From NCBI GenBank assembly GCA_937897495.1, contig CALCBL010000630.1, positions 1-5,409 of the forward strand: 5,409 nt of DNA, read 5' to 3'. Of the stretch, positions 1 to 5,409 are shown one piece after another. Source of the DNA: an uncultured Burkholderiales bacterium. GTDB taxonomy: Bacteria > Pseudomonadota > Gammaproteobacteria > Burkholderiales > Burkholderiaceae_C. The notes below the pieces were generated by a model. The model saw only the letters and a list, made by a program, of their open reading frames with translations. It was not told the DNA's origin and made no database searches. Made by a program: the position numbers and the translations under genes. Each line of letters starts with the position of its first letter. Position 1 is the first letter of the stretch.

Positions 1-495
1 AAGATCATCACCGGTGACATCTTCCAAGAGGACTTCAGTGCTGCAACCGTGGTCACCCTTTACCTCATGCCGCACCTCAACATCAAGCTGCGCCCCATTT
101 TGCTCAAAATGAAGCCCGGTACCCGTGTGGTCTATAACACTTTAAGCATGGGTGATTGGGAGCCCGACGAAACCATCTTGGATCAACATTGGAGGGCCCA
201 TTTTTGGGTGGTCCCCGCACAAATTGAAGGCGCTTGGGTCATGAAAGGAGTGGATGGCGGGCCGCTTCGCTTGAACATCAGCCAGTCCTATCAAAACATA
301 GGCGGCACACTGACACGTGGCGGCCAAACCTTCAACCTGCTGGGCGCCAAATTGCGCGGAGATGAGGTCAAGTTTCAATTCAACACCCCGGACCGCAAGG
401 TGCATGCCTTCTCTGGCCGTCTGGAAGGTGGCCGCCTTACTGGCACAGTGGTGGCTGATTTCTCAAGTACATCCGTCGAAATGACACGACCTTGA
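1..495 (+). CDS. Class I SAM-dependent methyltransferase, C-terminal part (5' end outside window)
   Basis: The reading frame is open from base 1 to a TGA at 493-495, giving 164 visible residues. A GTG at 49 could be taken as a start, but the conserved sequence before it shows the gene begins upstream of the window. Visible residues 3-55 look like the last part of a Rossmann methyltransferase fold: the ITGDIF strand, the ATVVTLYLMPHLN strand and helix, then LRPILLKMKPGTRVV and MGDWEPDE. This pattern is typical of a methyltransferase group common in Burkholderiales. Residues about 66-164 form a Gly-rich, beta-strand-rich tail starting at HFWVVPAQIEGAW and ending in repeated strands (GGTLTRGGQTFNLLGAKLRGD, SGRLEGGRLTGTVV), which is also seen in that group. 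The glycine-rich SAM-binding motif I would lie in the missing N-terminal half, so catalysis cannot be checked. The methyl acceptor is unknown. The stop overlaps the permease start. Confidence 0.8.
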   Translation, partial: KIITGDIFQEDFSAATVVTLYLMPHLNIKLRPILLKMKPGTRVVYNTLSMGDWEPDETILDQHWRAHFWVVPAQIEGAWVMKGVDGGPLRLNISQSYQNIGGTLTRGGQTFNLLGAKLRGDEVKFQFNTPDRKVHAFSGRLEGGRLTGTVVADFSSTSVEMTRP

Positions 496-1817
496 TGCTC
501 CGCCTGCTGCACCCCTTTTCGGCGGTGGCGCTAATTGTGGGCATTGTCATAGGTGCCGGTATTTTCAAAACCCCCTCACTGGTTGCCTCCCTTAGCGGAG
601 ATGCAGGTTGGGCGCTGGTTTTGTGGGTGACCGGGGCCTTGATCTCTATTGTTGGCGCGCTTTGCTATGCAGAACTTTGCACGGCCTACCCCAATGCTGG
701 CGGTGATTATCATTTTTTGCACAGAGCTTTTGGACGCAACATTTCTTTCATCTATGGCTGGTCTCGCGCCATGATCATCAACACAGGCTCTATCGCCTTG
801 TTGGCCTTTGTTTTTGGCGATTACATCAGCACGCTGGTTAGCCTGGGCACCTACTCCAGTGTGATCTGGGCGCTGCTCGTTGTGGTGTTCTTGACAGCGG
901 TCAACCTTGCCGGCATTCACGCCTCTTCGCGCATGCAAACCTGGTTAACCGTGACTGAAATTGTTGGCTTGTTGGCCGTTGTCTTGGCAGGATTTTGGGT
1001 CGATGCGCCCGCATCAGGCGCTGTTCAATGGTTTGCGCAAGCGCCTGCGCCAGCTCAATGGGGGCTGTGCCTGGTTTTTGTTTTGCTAACCTTCGGCGGC
1101 TGGAACGAGGCGGCCTACATATCGGCCGAATTAAAGGGCGGCCCTCGCACCATGGTCTGGGTGATCTTGGCCAGCATGCTGACCTTAACGGTCATCTACC
1201 TGCTGGTCAACACGGCCTTGCTGTTGGGCTTGGGCTTGAGTGGCTTGAGCCAAAGCAAAACCGCTGCAAGCGACCTGCTGGGCTTTGCATTTGGTCCGTT
1301 GGCGCAAAAAGCGCTGGGCTTGTTTGTGGCCATTGCCGCCTTGACCAGCATCAACGCCACCATGTTTGTTGGCGCTAGAACCAACTTTGCAGTGGGCAAT
1401 GACTGGAAGGCCCTGCGCAAACTTGGACAATGGCAACTGGACATTGGAAGCCCCAAACAAGCCTTGCTTTTGCAAGCCCTAATTAGCATAGGTTTGATTG
1501 CATTGGGCACTCAAGAAGCCGACGGCTTTTCTGCCATGGTTGAATTTACCGCTCCCGTCTTCTGGGGCTTCTTGTTTCTGGTTGGGCTTGCCTTAATATG
1601 GCTAAGGCACACAGATCAGCACACCACTCGCCCCTTCAAGGTGCCGCTGTACCCAGTACTCCCCCTGATTTTTTGCGCCGCCTGTGCCTGGCTAACTTAC
1701 TCCAGCGTCACTTATGCCATCTCACAAAATGCCATTCATGTTTCAATGGGGCTCATTGCCAGCGGCGTTTTGGCACTGTTGATTTTGCGCGGACGAGAAA
1801 ATACCCTAGATGCCTAG
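495..1817 (+). CDS. APC-superfamily amino-acid permease, about 12 membrane helices
   Basis: This 440-residue integral membrane protein probably moves amino acids across the inner membrane. Residues 16-27 (GIVIGAGIFKTP) are the unwound first helix, whose small residues bind the substrate backbone in the APC fold. CYAEL at 57-61 followed by AYPNAGGDYHFLHRAFG at 64-80 is the conserved TM2-TM3 region. FGGWNEAAYISAELKGGPR at 200-218 is the TM6 segment typical of LAT/SteT-like members. RPFKVPLYPVLP at 379-390 precedes TM11. Hydrophobic segments lie near 10-30, 40-62, 84-108, 122-142, 150-169, 188-210, 221-247, 272-296, 323-338, 350-370, 386-404 and 414-432, about twelve in all, and the length is normal for the family. 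The ATG at 495 overlaps the upstream TGA (TGATG). A TTG at 492 in the same frame would add one residue. No clear Shine-Dalgarno sequence precedes it, so coupling to the methyltransferase gene is likely. The exact substrate, and whether it imports, exports or exchanges, cannot be told. Confidence 0.92.
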   Translation: MLRLLHPFSAVALIVGIVIGAGIFKTPSLVASLSGDAGWALVLWVTGALISIVGALCYAELCTAYPNAGGDYHFLHRAFGRNISFIYGWSRAMIINTGSIALLAFVFGDYISTLVSLGTYSSVIWALLVVVFLTAVNLAGIHASSRMQTWLTVTEIVGLLAVVLAGFWVDAPASGAVQWFAQAPAPAQWGLCLVFVLLTFGGWNEAAYISAELKGGPRTMVWVILASMLTLTVIYLLVNTALLLGLGLSGLSQSKTAASDLLGFAFGPLAQKALGLFVAIAALTSINATMFVGARTNFAVGNDWKALRKLGQWQLDIGSPKQALLLQALISIGLIALGTQEADGFSAMVEFTAPVFWGFLFLVGLALIWLRHTDQHTTRPFKVPLYPVLPLIFCAACAWLTYSSVTYAISQNAIHVSMGLIASGVLALLILRGRENTLDA

Positions 1818-1883
1818 GCCATTTATTCGTCTTGATGCAGTCACAACTCACTGGCATTCTTAGAAGATTGATTGAATGCATGT

Positions 1884-1890
1884 AGGAAAG
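1884..1890 (+). promoter_or_regulatory. Ribosome binding site of the SDR gene
   Basis: AGGAAAG lies 8 bases before ATG 1899. It decides the start in favour of 1899 over the in-frame TTG at 1872. Confidence 0.6.
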
Positions 1891-1898
1891 TTTTTGCA

Positions 1899-2750
1899 AT
1901 GAACAATGAGTTTTATATTCCAGGTCAAGTAGCACTGATTACTGGGGGCAATGTTGGCATTGGGCGAGTGACGGCCATTGAACTGGCTAAAAAGGGTTTT
2001 AAAGTTGTCATTGCGGGCCGTTCTCTTGAAAGAACGCAGCCTGTTTTAGATCACATCAAATCGCTCAGCGTTGATGAGCATCCCCTCTTTCTTCCTTTAG
2101 ATTTAGGAAGCCTTGCTTCAGTCAGAGAGTGCGCTCAACTTTTTAAGCAGCTCAATTTACCCTTACACCTCCTGATCAATAACGCGGGAGTGGCTGGCCT
2201 GAGGGGTCTTACCAAAGATGGATTCGAGATGACGTTTGGCATCAACCATTTGGGTCACTTTTTGCTGACTCAATTGCTGCTAGAGAAATTGCAAGCGTCA
2301 GGTCCTTCTCGCATCGTGACAGTCTCAAGCCGAGCCCACAAGCGAACTGCAGGTATTGAATGGGATGCCCTGCGTCGGTCCACCCGTTCTTGGACAGGCA
2401 TTGACGAATACGCGGTTTCAAAATTAGCCAATTTGCTCTTTAGCGCAGAACTGGCAAAACGCCTTCAAGGAACTTCTGTATCTACATACTCTCTGCATCC
2501 TGGCGTTGTAGATACTGAAATCTGGCGAGCCCTGCCCAATTGGGCTCGTCCGTTGTTAAGGCTTCGTGGTTTTCTAACGCCAGAAGAAGGTGCCCTGACA
2601 ACTTTGCACTGCGCAATGCATGCGCCCCAACAAGAAACAGGCTTGTACTATGCGGATTCGAAACCGAGAGAGCCTGCAGCACTGGGGCGAGATTCTGAAT
2701 TAGCAGCAGAGCTTTGGAGACGCAGCGAAGCTTGGGTAAGCCATAATTAG
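1899..2750 (+). CDS. Short-chain dehydrogenase/reductase (SDR), retinol-dehydrogenase-like
   Basis: A 283-residue classical SDR, expected to be a cytoplasmic NAD(P)H-dependent oxidoreductase acting on a carbonyl or alcohol. All core motifs are intact: TGGNVGIG at 15-22 (dinucleotide-binding TGxxxGIG), NNAG at 94-97, catalytic Asn116 in GINHLG, Ser143/144 in VTVSS, Tyr171 and Lys175 in YAVSK, and the HPGVVDT loop at 200-206. Arg41 directly after the second strand (VVIAGRS) favours NADP(H). The segment GFEMTFGINHLGHFLLTQLLL resembles retinol-dehydrogenase, WWOX and protochlorophyllide-reductase-like SDRs, but the substrate is not determined. ATG 1899 is chosen because AGGAAAG at 1884-1890 lies 8 bases upstream; an in-frame TTG at 1872 would place that site inside the gene. 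The 81-base gap after the permease (1818-1898) could hold a promoter, but none stands out and no terminator is visible there. GC, counted by hand over eight 60-base lines, is near 50%, below the flanking genes. The BLUF gene follows after 22 bases, so an operon is likely. Confidence 0.92.
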   Translation: MNNEFYIPGQVALITGGNVGIGRVTAIELAKKGFKVVIAGRSLERTQPVLDHIKSLSVDEHPLFLPLDLGSLASVRECAQLFKQLNLPLHLLINNAGVAGLRGLTKDGFEMTFGINHLGHFLLTQLLLEKLQASGPSRIVTVSSRAHKRTAGIEWDALRRSTRSWTGIDEYAVSKLANLLFSAELAKRLQGTSVSTYSLHPGVVDTEIWRALPNWARPLLRLRGFLTPEEGALTTLHCAMHAPQQETGLYYADSKPREPAALGRDSELAAELWRRSEAWVSHN

Positions 2751-2758
2751 GACAATTC

Positions 2759-2765
2759 AAAAGGA
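2759..2765 (+). promoter_or_regulatory. Ribosome binding site of the BLUF gene
   Basis: AAAAGGA ends 7 bases before ATG 2773, within the 22-base gap after the SDR stop. It gives the BLUF gene its own initiation signal while leaving no obvious room for a separate promoter, supporting co-transcription with the SDR gene. Confidence 0.7.
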
Positions 2766-2772
2766 TCCACCT

Positions 2773-3189
2773 ATGCTAGTACGCCTCTTGTATGTCAGCC
2801 AACCAGTTGGCCCCATCACAACGACAACGACCACCTTAATTTTAGAGAAATCTTCTGCTCACAACAAAAAAGAAAATATCACGGGTGTTTTATGTCAAGG
2901 CTCAGGCCTGTGGTTGCAAGTCTTGGAAGGCGAGAGATCTCAAGTCAATTTGCTTTACGCTCGCATCATGGCCGATAGAATTCACCACAATGTTGAACTG
3001 CTGTCGATGGAAGAAATTACACACAGACGTTTTGGTCAATGGTCTATGGCGCTTGTCTATTTGTCCAAAGACGACCCCATGGTTCAGATGGCCCATCCAG
3101 AGTTTGACCCCTACACAGCTTCAGCCAAGGATGCGTTTTTTATCTTAGATGAACTGATTAAAACAGGCAGTCCTATTCTTAACACTTGA
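2773..3189 (+). CDS. Short stand-alone BLUF blue-light sensor (PixD-like architecture)
   Basis: A 138-residue protein that is essentially one BLUF domain (sensor of blue light using FAD) plus a short tail, with no output domain such as EAL or GGDEF. Known photocycle residues line up with PixD and AppA: Tyr7 (LLYVS) matches PixD Tyr8 and AppA Tyr21; Asn31 matches AppA Asn45; Gln49 (WLQVLEG) matches PixD Gln50 and AppA Gln63; Trp90 and Met92 (QWSM) match PixD Trp91 and Met93. Spacing from Tyr to Asn, Gln, Trp and Met equals that in PixD, so flavin binding and a light-driven hydrogen-bond switch are expected. ITGVL at 36-40, LEGERSQV at 51-58 and HHNVEL at 71-76 are further family features. Residues about 100-138 should form the C-terminal cap helices used for partner binding or oligomerisation in short BLUF proteins. 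Residues 16-21 are six consecutive threonines, at or near the start of the first helix. GC is about 44% over 360 counted bases, the lowest of the window's genes. The output partner is unknown. Confidence 0.93.
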   Translation: MLVRLLYVSQPVGPITTTTTTLILEKSSAHNKKENITGVLCQGSGLWLQVLEGERSQVNLLYARIMADRIHHNVELLSMEEITHRRFGQWSMALVYLSKDDPMVQMAHPEFDPYTASAKDAFFILDELIKTGSPILNT

Positions 3190-3210
3190 TATAAATATTT
3201 CTATCCAAAA

Positions 3211-3242
3211 TTTTGCATGCATTTGACCATGCAAAAGTTTTT
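3211..3242. terminator. Putative bidirectional intrinsic terminator between convergent genes
   Basis: A perfect 9-bp inverted repeat, TTTTGCATG (3211-3219) and CATGCAAAA (3228-3236), flanks an 8-base loop. On the plus strand it is followed by G and five T (3238-3242), placing it 21 bases after the BLUF stop. On the minus strand the same stem is followed by TTTTGG, so it may also end the CoA ligase transcript. AAAA at 3207-3210 can pair with the T-run past one bulged G. The stem has only three G-C pairs, so it may be weak. A second small hairpin (GTCC-TGTT-GGAC, 3244-3255) lies next to it. Confidence 0.65.
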
Positions 3243-3263
3243 CGTCCTGTTGGACTCCTATTT

Positions 3264-4769
3264 TTAATCGTCTGAAATACGTTGAAGTAATTCACGTTTG
3301 AGAATTTTGCCGCTCAACGTCATAGGCATGTCAGCGACCACAGTGATCGCGGAGGGTCTCTTGTAGGCCGTCAAATGGGTGTGGGCATGTAACTGCAGAG
3401 CCGATGCATCTATCTCTATGCCAAACTTGGGCTCAACAAAAGCCAAAATTTCTTCGTTGCCATCTGCTGTCTTGCGGCCAATGACCGCTGCTTTTTGCAC
3501 GCCGGGGTAATTCAACAGAACGGCTTCCACTTCGCCGGGATAAACGTTGAAGCCAGAACGAATGATCATCTCTTTCAAGCGCCCCACCACCTGCAAAGCC
3601 CCATCGGCGGATTGCCGCCCCAAATCGCCGCTGGCATACCAACCACCGGGCTTCATGACCTGCTCGGTAATGTCGGGGTCGCGAAAATAGCCCGGCATCA
3701 ACCCCACGCCGCGCATGTAAATTTCGCCAGTCTCGCCATAAGGCAGATCACGGCCTTCAGGACTGACAATGCGCAACTCGGCCCCCTCCACCAGGTAGCC
3801 CGCACTGACATCGTCGCGCCATTCTCCCAAGCGGCACAGGGTCAATGCACCGGCGTACTCCGACAGACCATAGCCATGGTGCAAAGGCAAACCGAAACGG
3901 GCTTGAACCGCATTTTTCACACTCAGGTCAAGCGGTGCAGCGCCGGTGTAAACATAGCGCAAATCAGGCGCAACGGGATGCTCAATGCCCTGCGTGTCTA
4001 GCCAGGCCAGCAGGCGTGAGAACATTGCCGGTGGGCCTTGCAATTGCGTCATGCCATGCCGTGCCAAGGCTTCAAAGACATCCTCTGCTTCAAATTGGCT
4101 GCGCATCAGCAATCCGGAACGGGCATAGATGGACGCCATGAGCACAGTCCCTAATCCGAAAATATGCGTCATTGGCAAATAGGCATAAGAACGATCAGCC
4201 TTGCCCAACAGCCTTGACTGCGACGACACTTTGGCAAACTGCAACAAACCGGCATGAGTCAGCATCACACCCTTAGGCTGGCCGGTGGTGCCAGACGTGA
4301 AAATGATGGCAGCGACAGATTCAGCAAGCTTGTCGGACTGCACGCTTGCATGGGCTGCAGTGTGTGTGTGCAGCAAGCCTGGCAAGATGCTGGGCAAGGT
4401 CACTTGCGCATGCGCATGCTGACTTGCGGCCACCGAAACGCCCGAAGTGAAATAAACCACGCGAGCATCAGCTTTGGCAATAAAACCGGCTAATTCGCTT
4501 GCGCTCATGCGGGCGTTAACGCCACAAGCCCATGCCCCAACACGACTGCAAGCCAAAATAAGTGCGACATGTTCAGGGCAATTTTCAGCCACCACCAGCA
4601 CACGATCGCCCAAGCGCACATCAGCTTGGCGCAACTCAGATTCGAGGGCGTCCACGCTGACGGCCAATTCACCCAGGGTGATGTGACCTTGCTTCAGGTA
4701 AAGAAAGGGGTGGTCGGGATCTTCCTGGACGCGTTGATCAAACAGGTGATGAATGCGGGTCGGGTTCAT
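3264..4769 (-). CDS. AMP-binding acyl-CoA synthetase / ligase (class I adenylate-forming enzyme)
   Basis: A complete 501-residue ANL-superfamily enzyme expected to activate a carboxylic acid with ATP to an acyl-adenylate and then form the CoA thioester, in the cytoplasm. Motifs in order: the P-loop-like FTSGTTGQPKGVMLTH at 157-172; YLPMTHIFGLG at 197-207; YTGAAPLD at 274-281; YGLSE at 300-304 (family usually YGxTE, here Ser for Thr); ETGEIYMRG at 346-354; ASGDLG at 379-384 with the ribose-binding Asp382; GRLKEMIIRSGFNVYPGEVE at 396-415 (hinge and A8 region); and LSGKILKREL at 485-494 with catalytic Lys488. The length is near the norm for medium-chain or aromatic acid CoA ligases. Residues 118-140 form a His/Ala-rich stretch before the P-loop, probably a surface linker. 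The ATG lies 3 bases after the stop of the Bug protein gene and has no nearby Shine-Dalgarno sequence, so translation probably depends on the upstream gene. Substrate is undetermined; context suggests an imported organic acid. Confidence 0.92.
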   Translation of the reverse strand: MNPTRIHHLFDQRVQEDPDHPFLYLKQGHITLGELAVSVDALESELRQADVRLGDRVLVVAENCPEHVALILACSRVGAWACGVNARMSASELAGFIAKADARVVYFTSGVSVAASQHAHAQVTLPSILPGLLHTHTAAHASVQSDKLAESVAAIIFTSGTTGQPKGVMLTHAGLLQFAKVSSQSRLLGKADRSYAYLPMTHIFGLGTVLMASIYARSGLLMRSQFEAEDVFEALARHGMTQLQGPPAMFSRLLAWLDTQGIEHPVAPDLRYVYTGAAPLDLSVKNAVQARFGLPLHHGYGLSEYAGALTLCRLGEWRDDVSAGYLVEGAELRIVSPEGRDLPYGETGEIYMRGVGLMPGYFRDPDITEQVMKPGGWYASGDLGRQSADGALQVVGRLKEMIIRSGFNVYPGEVEAVLLNYPGVQKAAVIGRKTADGNEEILAFVEPKFGIEIDASALQLHAHTHLTAYKRPSAITVVADMPMTLSGKILKRELLQRISDD

Positions 4770-4772
4770 GCG

Positions 4773-5409
4773 TTATTCGAATTTCATACCTTTGGTCACT
4801 TCGGCCCACAAAGCATGCTCTCGGCGCATGCGCTCAGCCAATTCGCCGCCATTGCTACTCCATATGACATAGCCTTGGTCGATCCAGCGTTTGCGTAAGT
4901 CGGGGTCCTGCAGCGCCTTGGTCGTGGCCGTTGCAATTCGCTGCTGCAGTTCAGCCGACATACCCAAAGGGCCATACAGCCCAAACCAACCGCCCACATC
5001 GTAATCACGCACGCCCAACTCGGCCATGCTGGGCAATTGCGGCAAAGCAGGGTTGCGCTCTTTGGAAGTCACAGCCAAGGGCCGCACTTTACCGCCATCG
5101 ATGAAGGCTTTGGCGCCGCCGATGATGTCAAACATCATTTGTATCTGGCCACCCATCACATCTGTCATTGCAGGCGCGTTGCCCTTGTAGGGTATGTGGG
5201 TCATGCTCACACCCGCACGACTGGCAAACAACTCACCACTCAGATGGTTGGACGCGCCCATGCCGGCCGAGCCATATGCCAATTGGCCCGGATTGGCTTT
5301 AGCAAAAGCCAACAACTCGGGCAAAGTTTTAAAGGGCTGGTTCAGGTTGATCACCAACACATTGGCATAAGTCAAAATCGGCGCCAGCGGCGTAATGTCT
5401 TTGAGCGGA
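4773..5409 (-). CDS. Bug/TctC-family tripartite tricarboxylate transporter substrate-binding protein, 5' part missing
   Basis: The frame stays open to the right edge and gives 211 visible C-terminal residues of a family that is usually about 320-330 long, so roughly 110 residues, including the export signal, lie outside. An apparent TTG start at 5375 is not the true start: the codons before it (DITPLAPI) match the family's usual sequence leading into the next strand. Bug signatures are clear: KTLPELLAFAKANPGQLAYGS at 27-47, SNHLSGELF at 53-61, HIPYKGNAPAMTDVMGGQIQ at 71-90, MFDIIGGA at 92-99, GKVRPLAVTSKER at 106-118, LPQLPSMAELGV at 122-133 and WFGLYGP at 141-147. Such proteins bind carboxylates or other small organic compounds in the periplasm; many in Burkholderiales are orphans lacking adjacent membrane subunits. 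The CoA ligase gene follows after 3 bases, suggesting the bound ligand may be that enzyme's substrate. Ligand identity cannot be inferred. Confidence 0.92.
   Translation of the reverse strand, partial: PLKDITPLAPILTYANVLVINLNQPFKTLPELLAFAKANPGQLAYGSAGMGASNHLSGELFASRAGVSMTHIPYKGNAPAMTDVMGGQIQMMFDIIGGAKAFIDGGKVRPLAVTSKERNPALPQLPSMAELGVRDYDVGGWFGLYGPLGMSAELQQRIATATTKALQDPDLRKRWIDQGYVIWSSNGGELAERMRREHALWAEVTKGMKFE

Noticed and set aside
576..938. 120-residue open frame on the minus strand inside the permease gene
   Set aside because: It is antisense to the conserved membrane helices of the permease, is polar and low in recognisable features, and has no supporting context.
1813..1819. CCTAGG palindrome at the end of the permease gene
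   Set aside because: A six-base palindrome with no stem extension or T-run; it does not make a terminator and such a match is expected by chance.
1832..1860. Possible promoter TTGATG - 17 bases - CATTCT before the SDR gene
   Set aside because: The -35 match is fair but the -10 matches only three of six consensus bases. Alternative sigma-factor patterns were also considered and did not fit in spacing, so no promoter is called.
1598..1885. 95-residue plus-strand frame spanning the permease 3' end and the gap after it
   Set aside because: It overlaps the conserved C-terminal helices of the permease in another frame and has no ribosome site or recognisable domain.
3495..4001. 168-residue open frame on the plus strand, antisense to the CoA ligase
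   Set aside because: It lies wholly inside a gene with intact motifs on the other strand, shows no recognisable domain, and is explained by the codon bias of the real gene.
4361..4373. Short TG dinucleotide run (TGTGTGTGTG)
   Set aside because: It encodes the His-Thr-His-Thr part of the ligase linker and is too short to treat as a significant repeat.
4405..4419. Overlapping perfect 12-bp palindromes TGCGCATGCGCA and GCATGCGCATGC
   Set aside because: They lie within the CoA ligase coding region and result from the His-Ala-His-Ala codons there; nothing else suggests a protein binding site.

Overview
The window reads as chromosomal DNA from a beta-proteobacterium, most likely a freshwater member of the Comamonadaceae (Limnohabitans/Rhodoferax-like). 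This is inferred from protein character: a Bug/TctC-type solute-binding protein (a family greatly expanded in Burkholderiales), a methyltransferase of a type common in that order, and a short BLUF photoreceptor. No rRNA or other marker gene is present, so the assignment is tentative.

Layout. (1) Positions 1-1817, plus strand: the 3' part of a class I SAM-dependent methyltransferase gene. Its stop codon overlaps the start of a complete APC-superfamily amino-acid permease gene, so the two are probably translationally coupled. (2) Positions 1899-3189, plus strand: a two-gene unit encoding a classical short-chain dehydrogenase/reductase (SDR) and, 22 bases later, a stand-alone BLUF blue-light sensor. 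Hand-counted GC is about 50% in the SDR and 44% in the BLUF gene, against about 57-58% in sampled lines of the flanking genes. (3) Positions 3190-3263: the convergent intergenic gap, holding a hairpin with T-runs on both sides, a plausible bidirectional terminator. (4) Positions 3264-5409, minus strand: a complete acyl-CoA synthetase-like (AMP-binding) enzyme lying 3 bases downstream of the stop of a 5'-truncated Bug/TctC periplasmic binding protein gene that runs off the right edge.

How the genes may work together. The Bug protein plus CoA ligase form a tight pair that suggests capture of an organic acid in the periplasm followed by CoA activation in the cytoplasm; the substrate cannot be read from sequence. 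The SDR-BLUF pair suggests an oxidoreductase made together with a flavin photoreceptor, possibly as part of a light response. The methyltransferase and permease share an overlapping junction, but no common pathway is evident.

No RNA genes, mobile elements, CRISPR arrays or long repeats were seen. All gaps between genes are under 100 bases. There is no strong sign of a wholly new system; the SDR-BLUF pair is the most interesting item.
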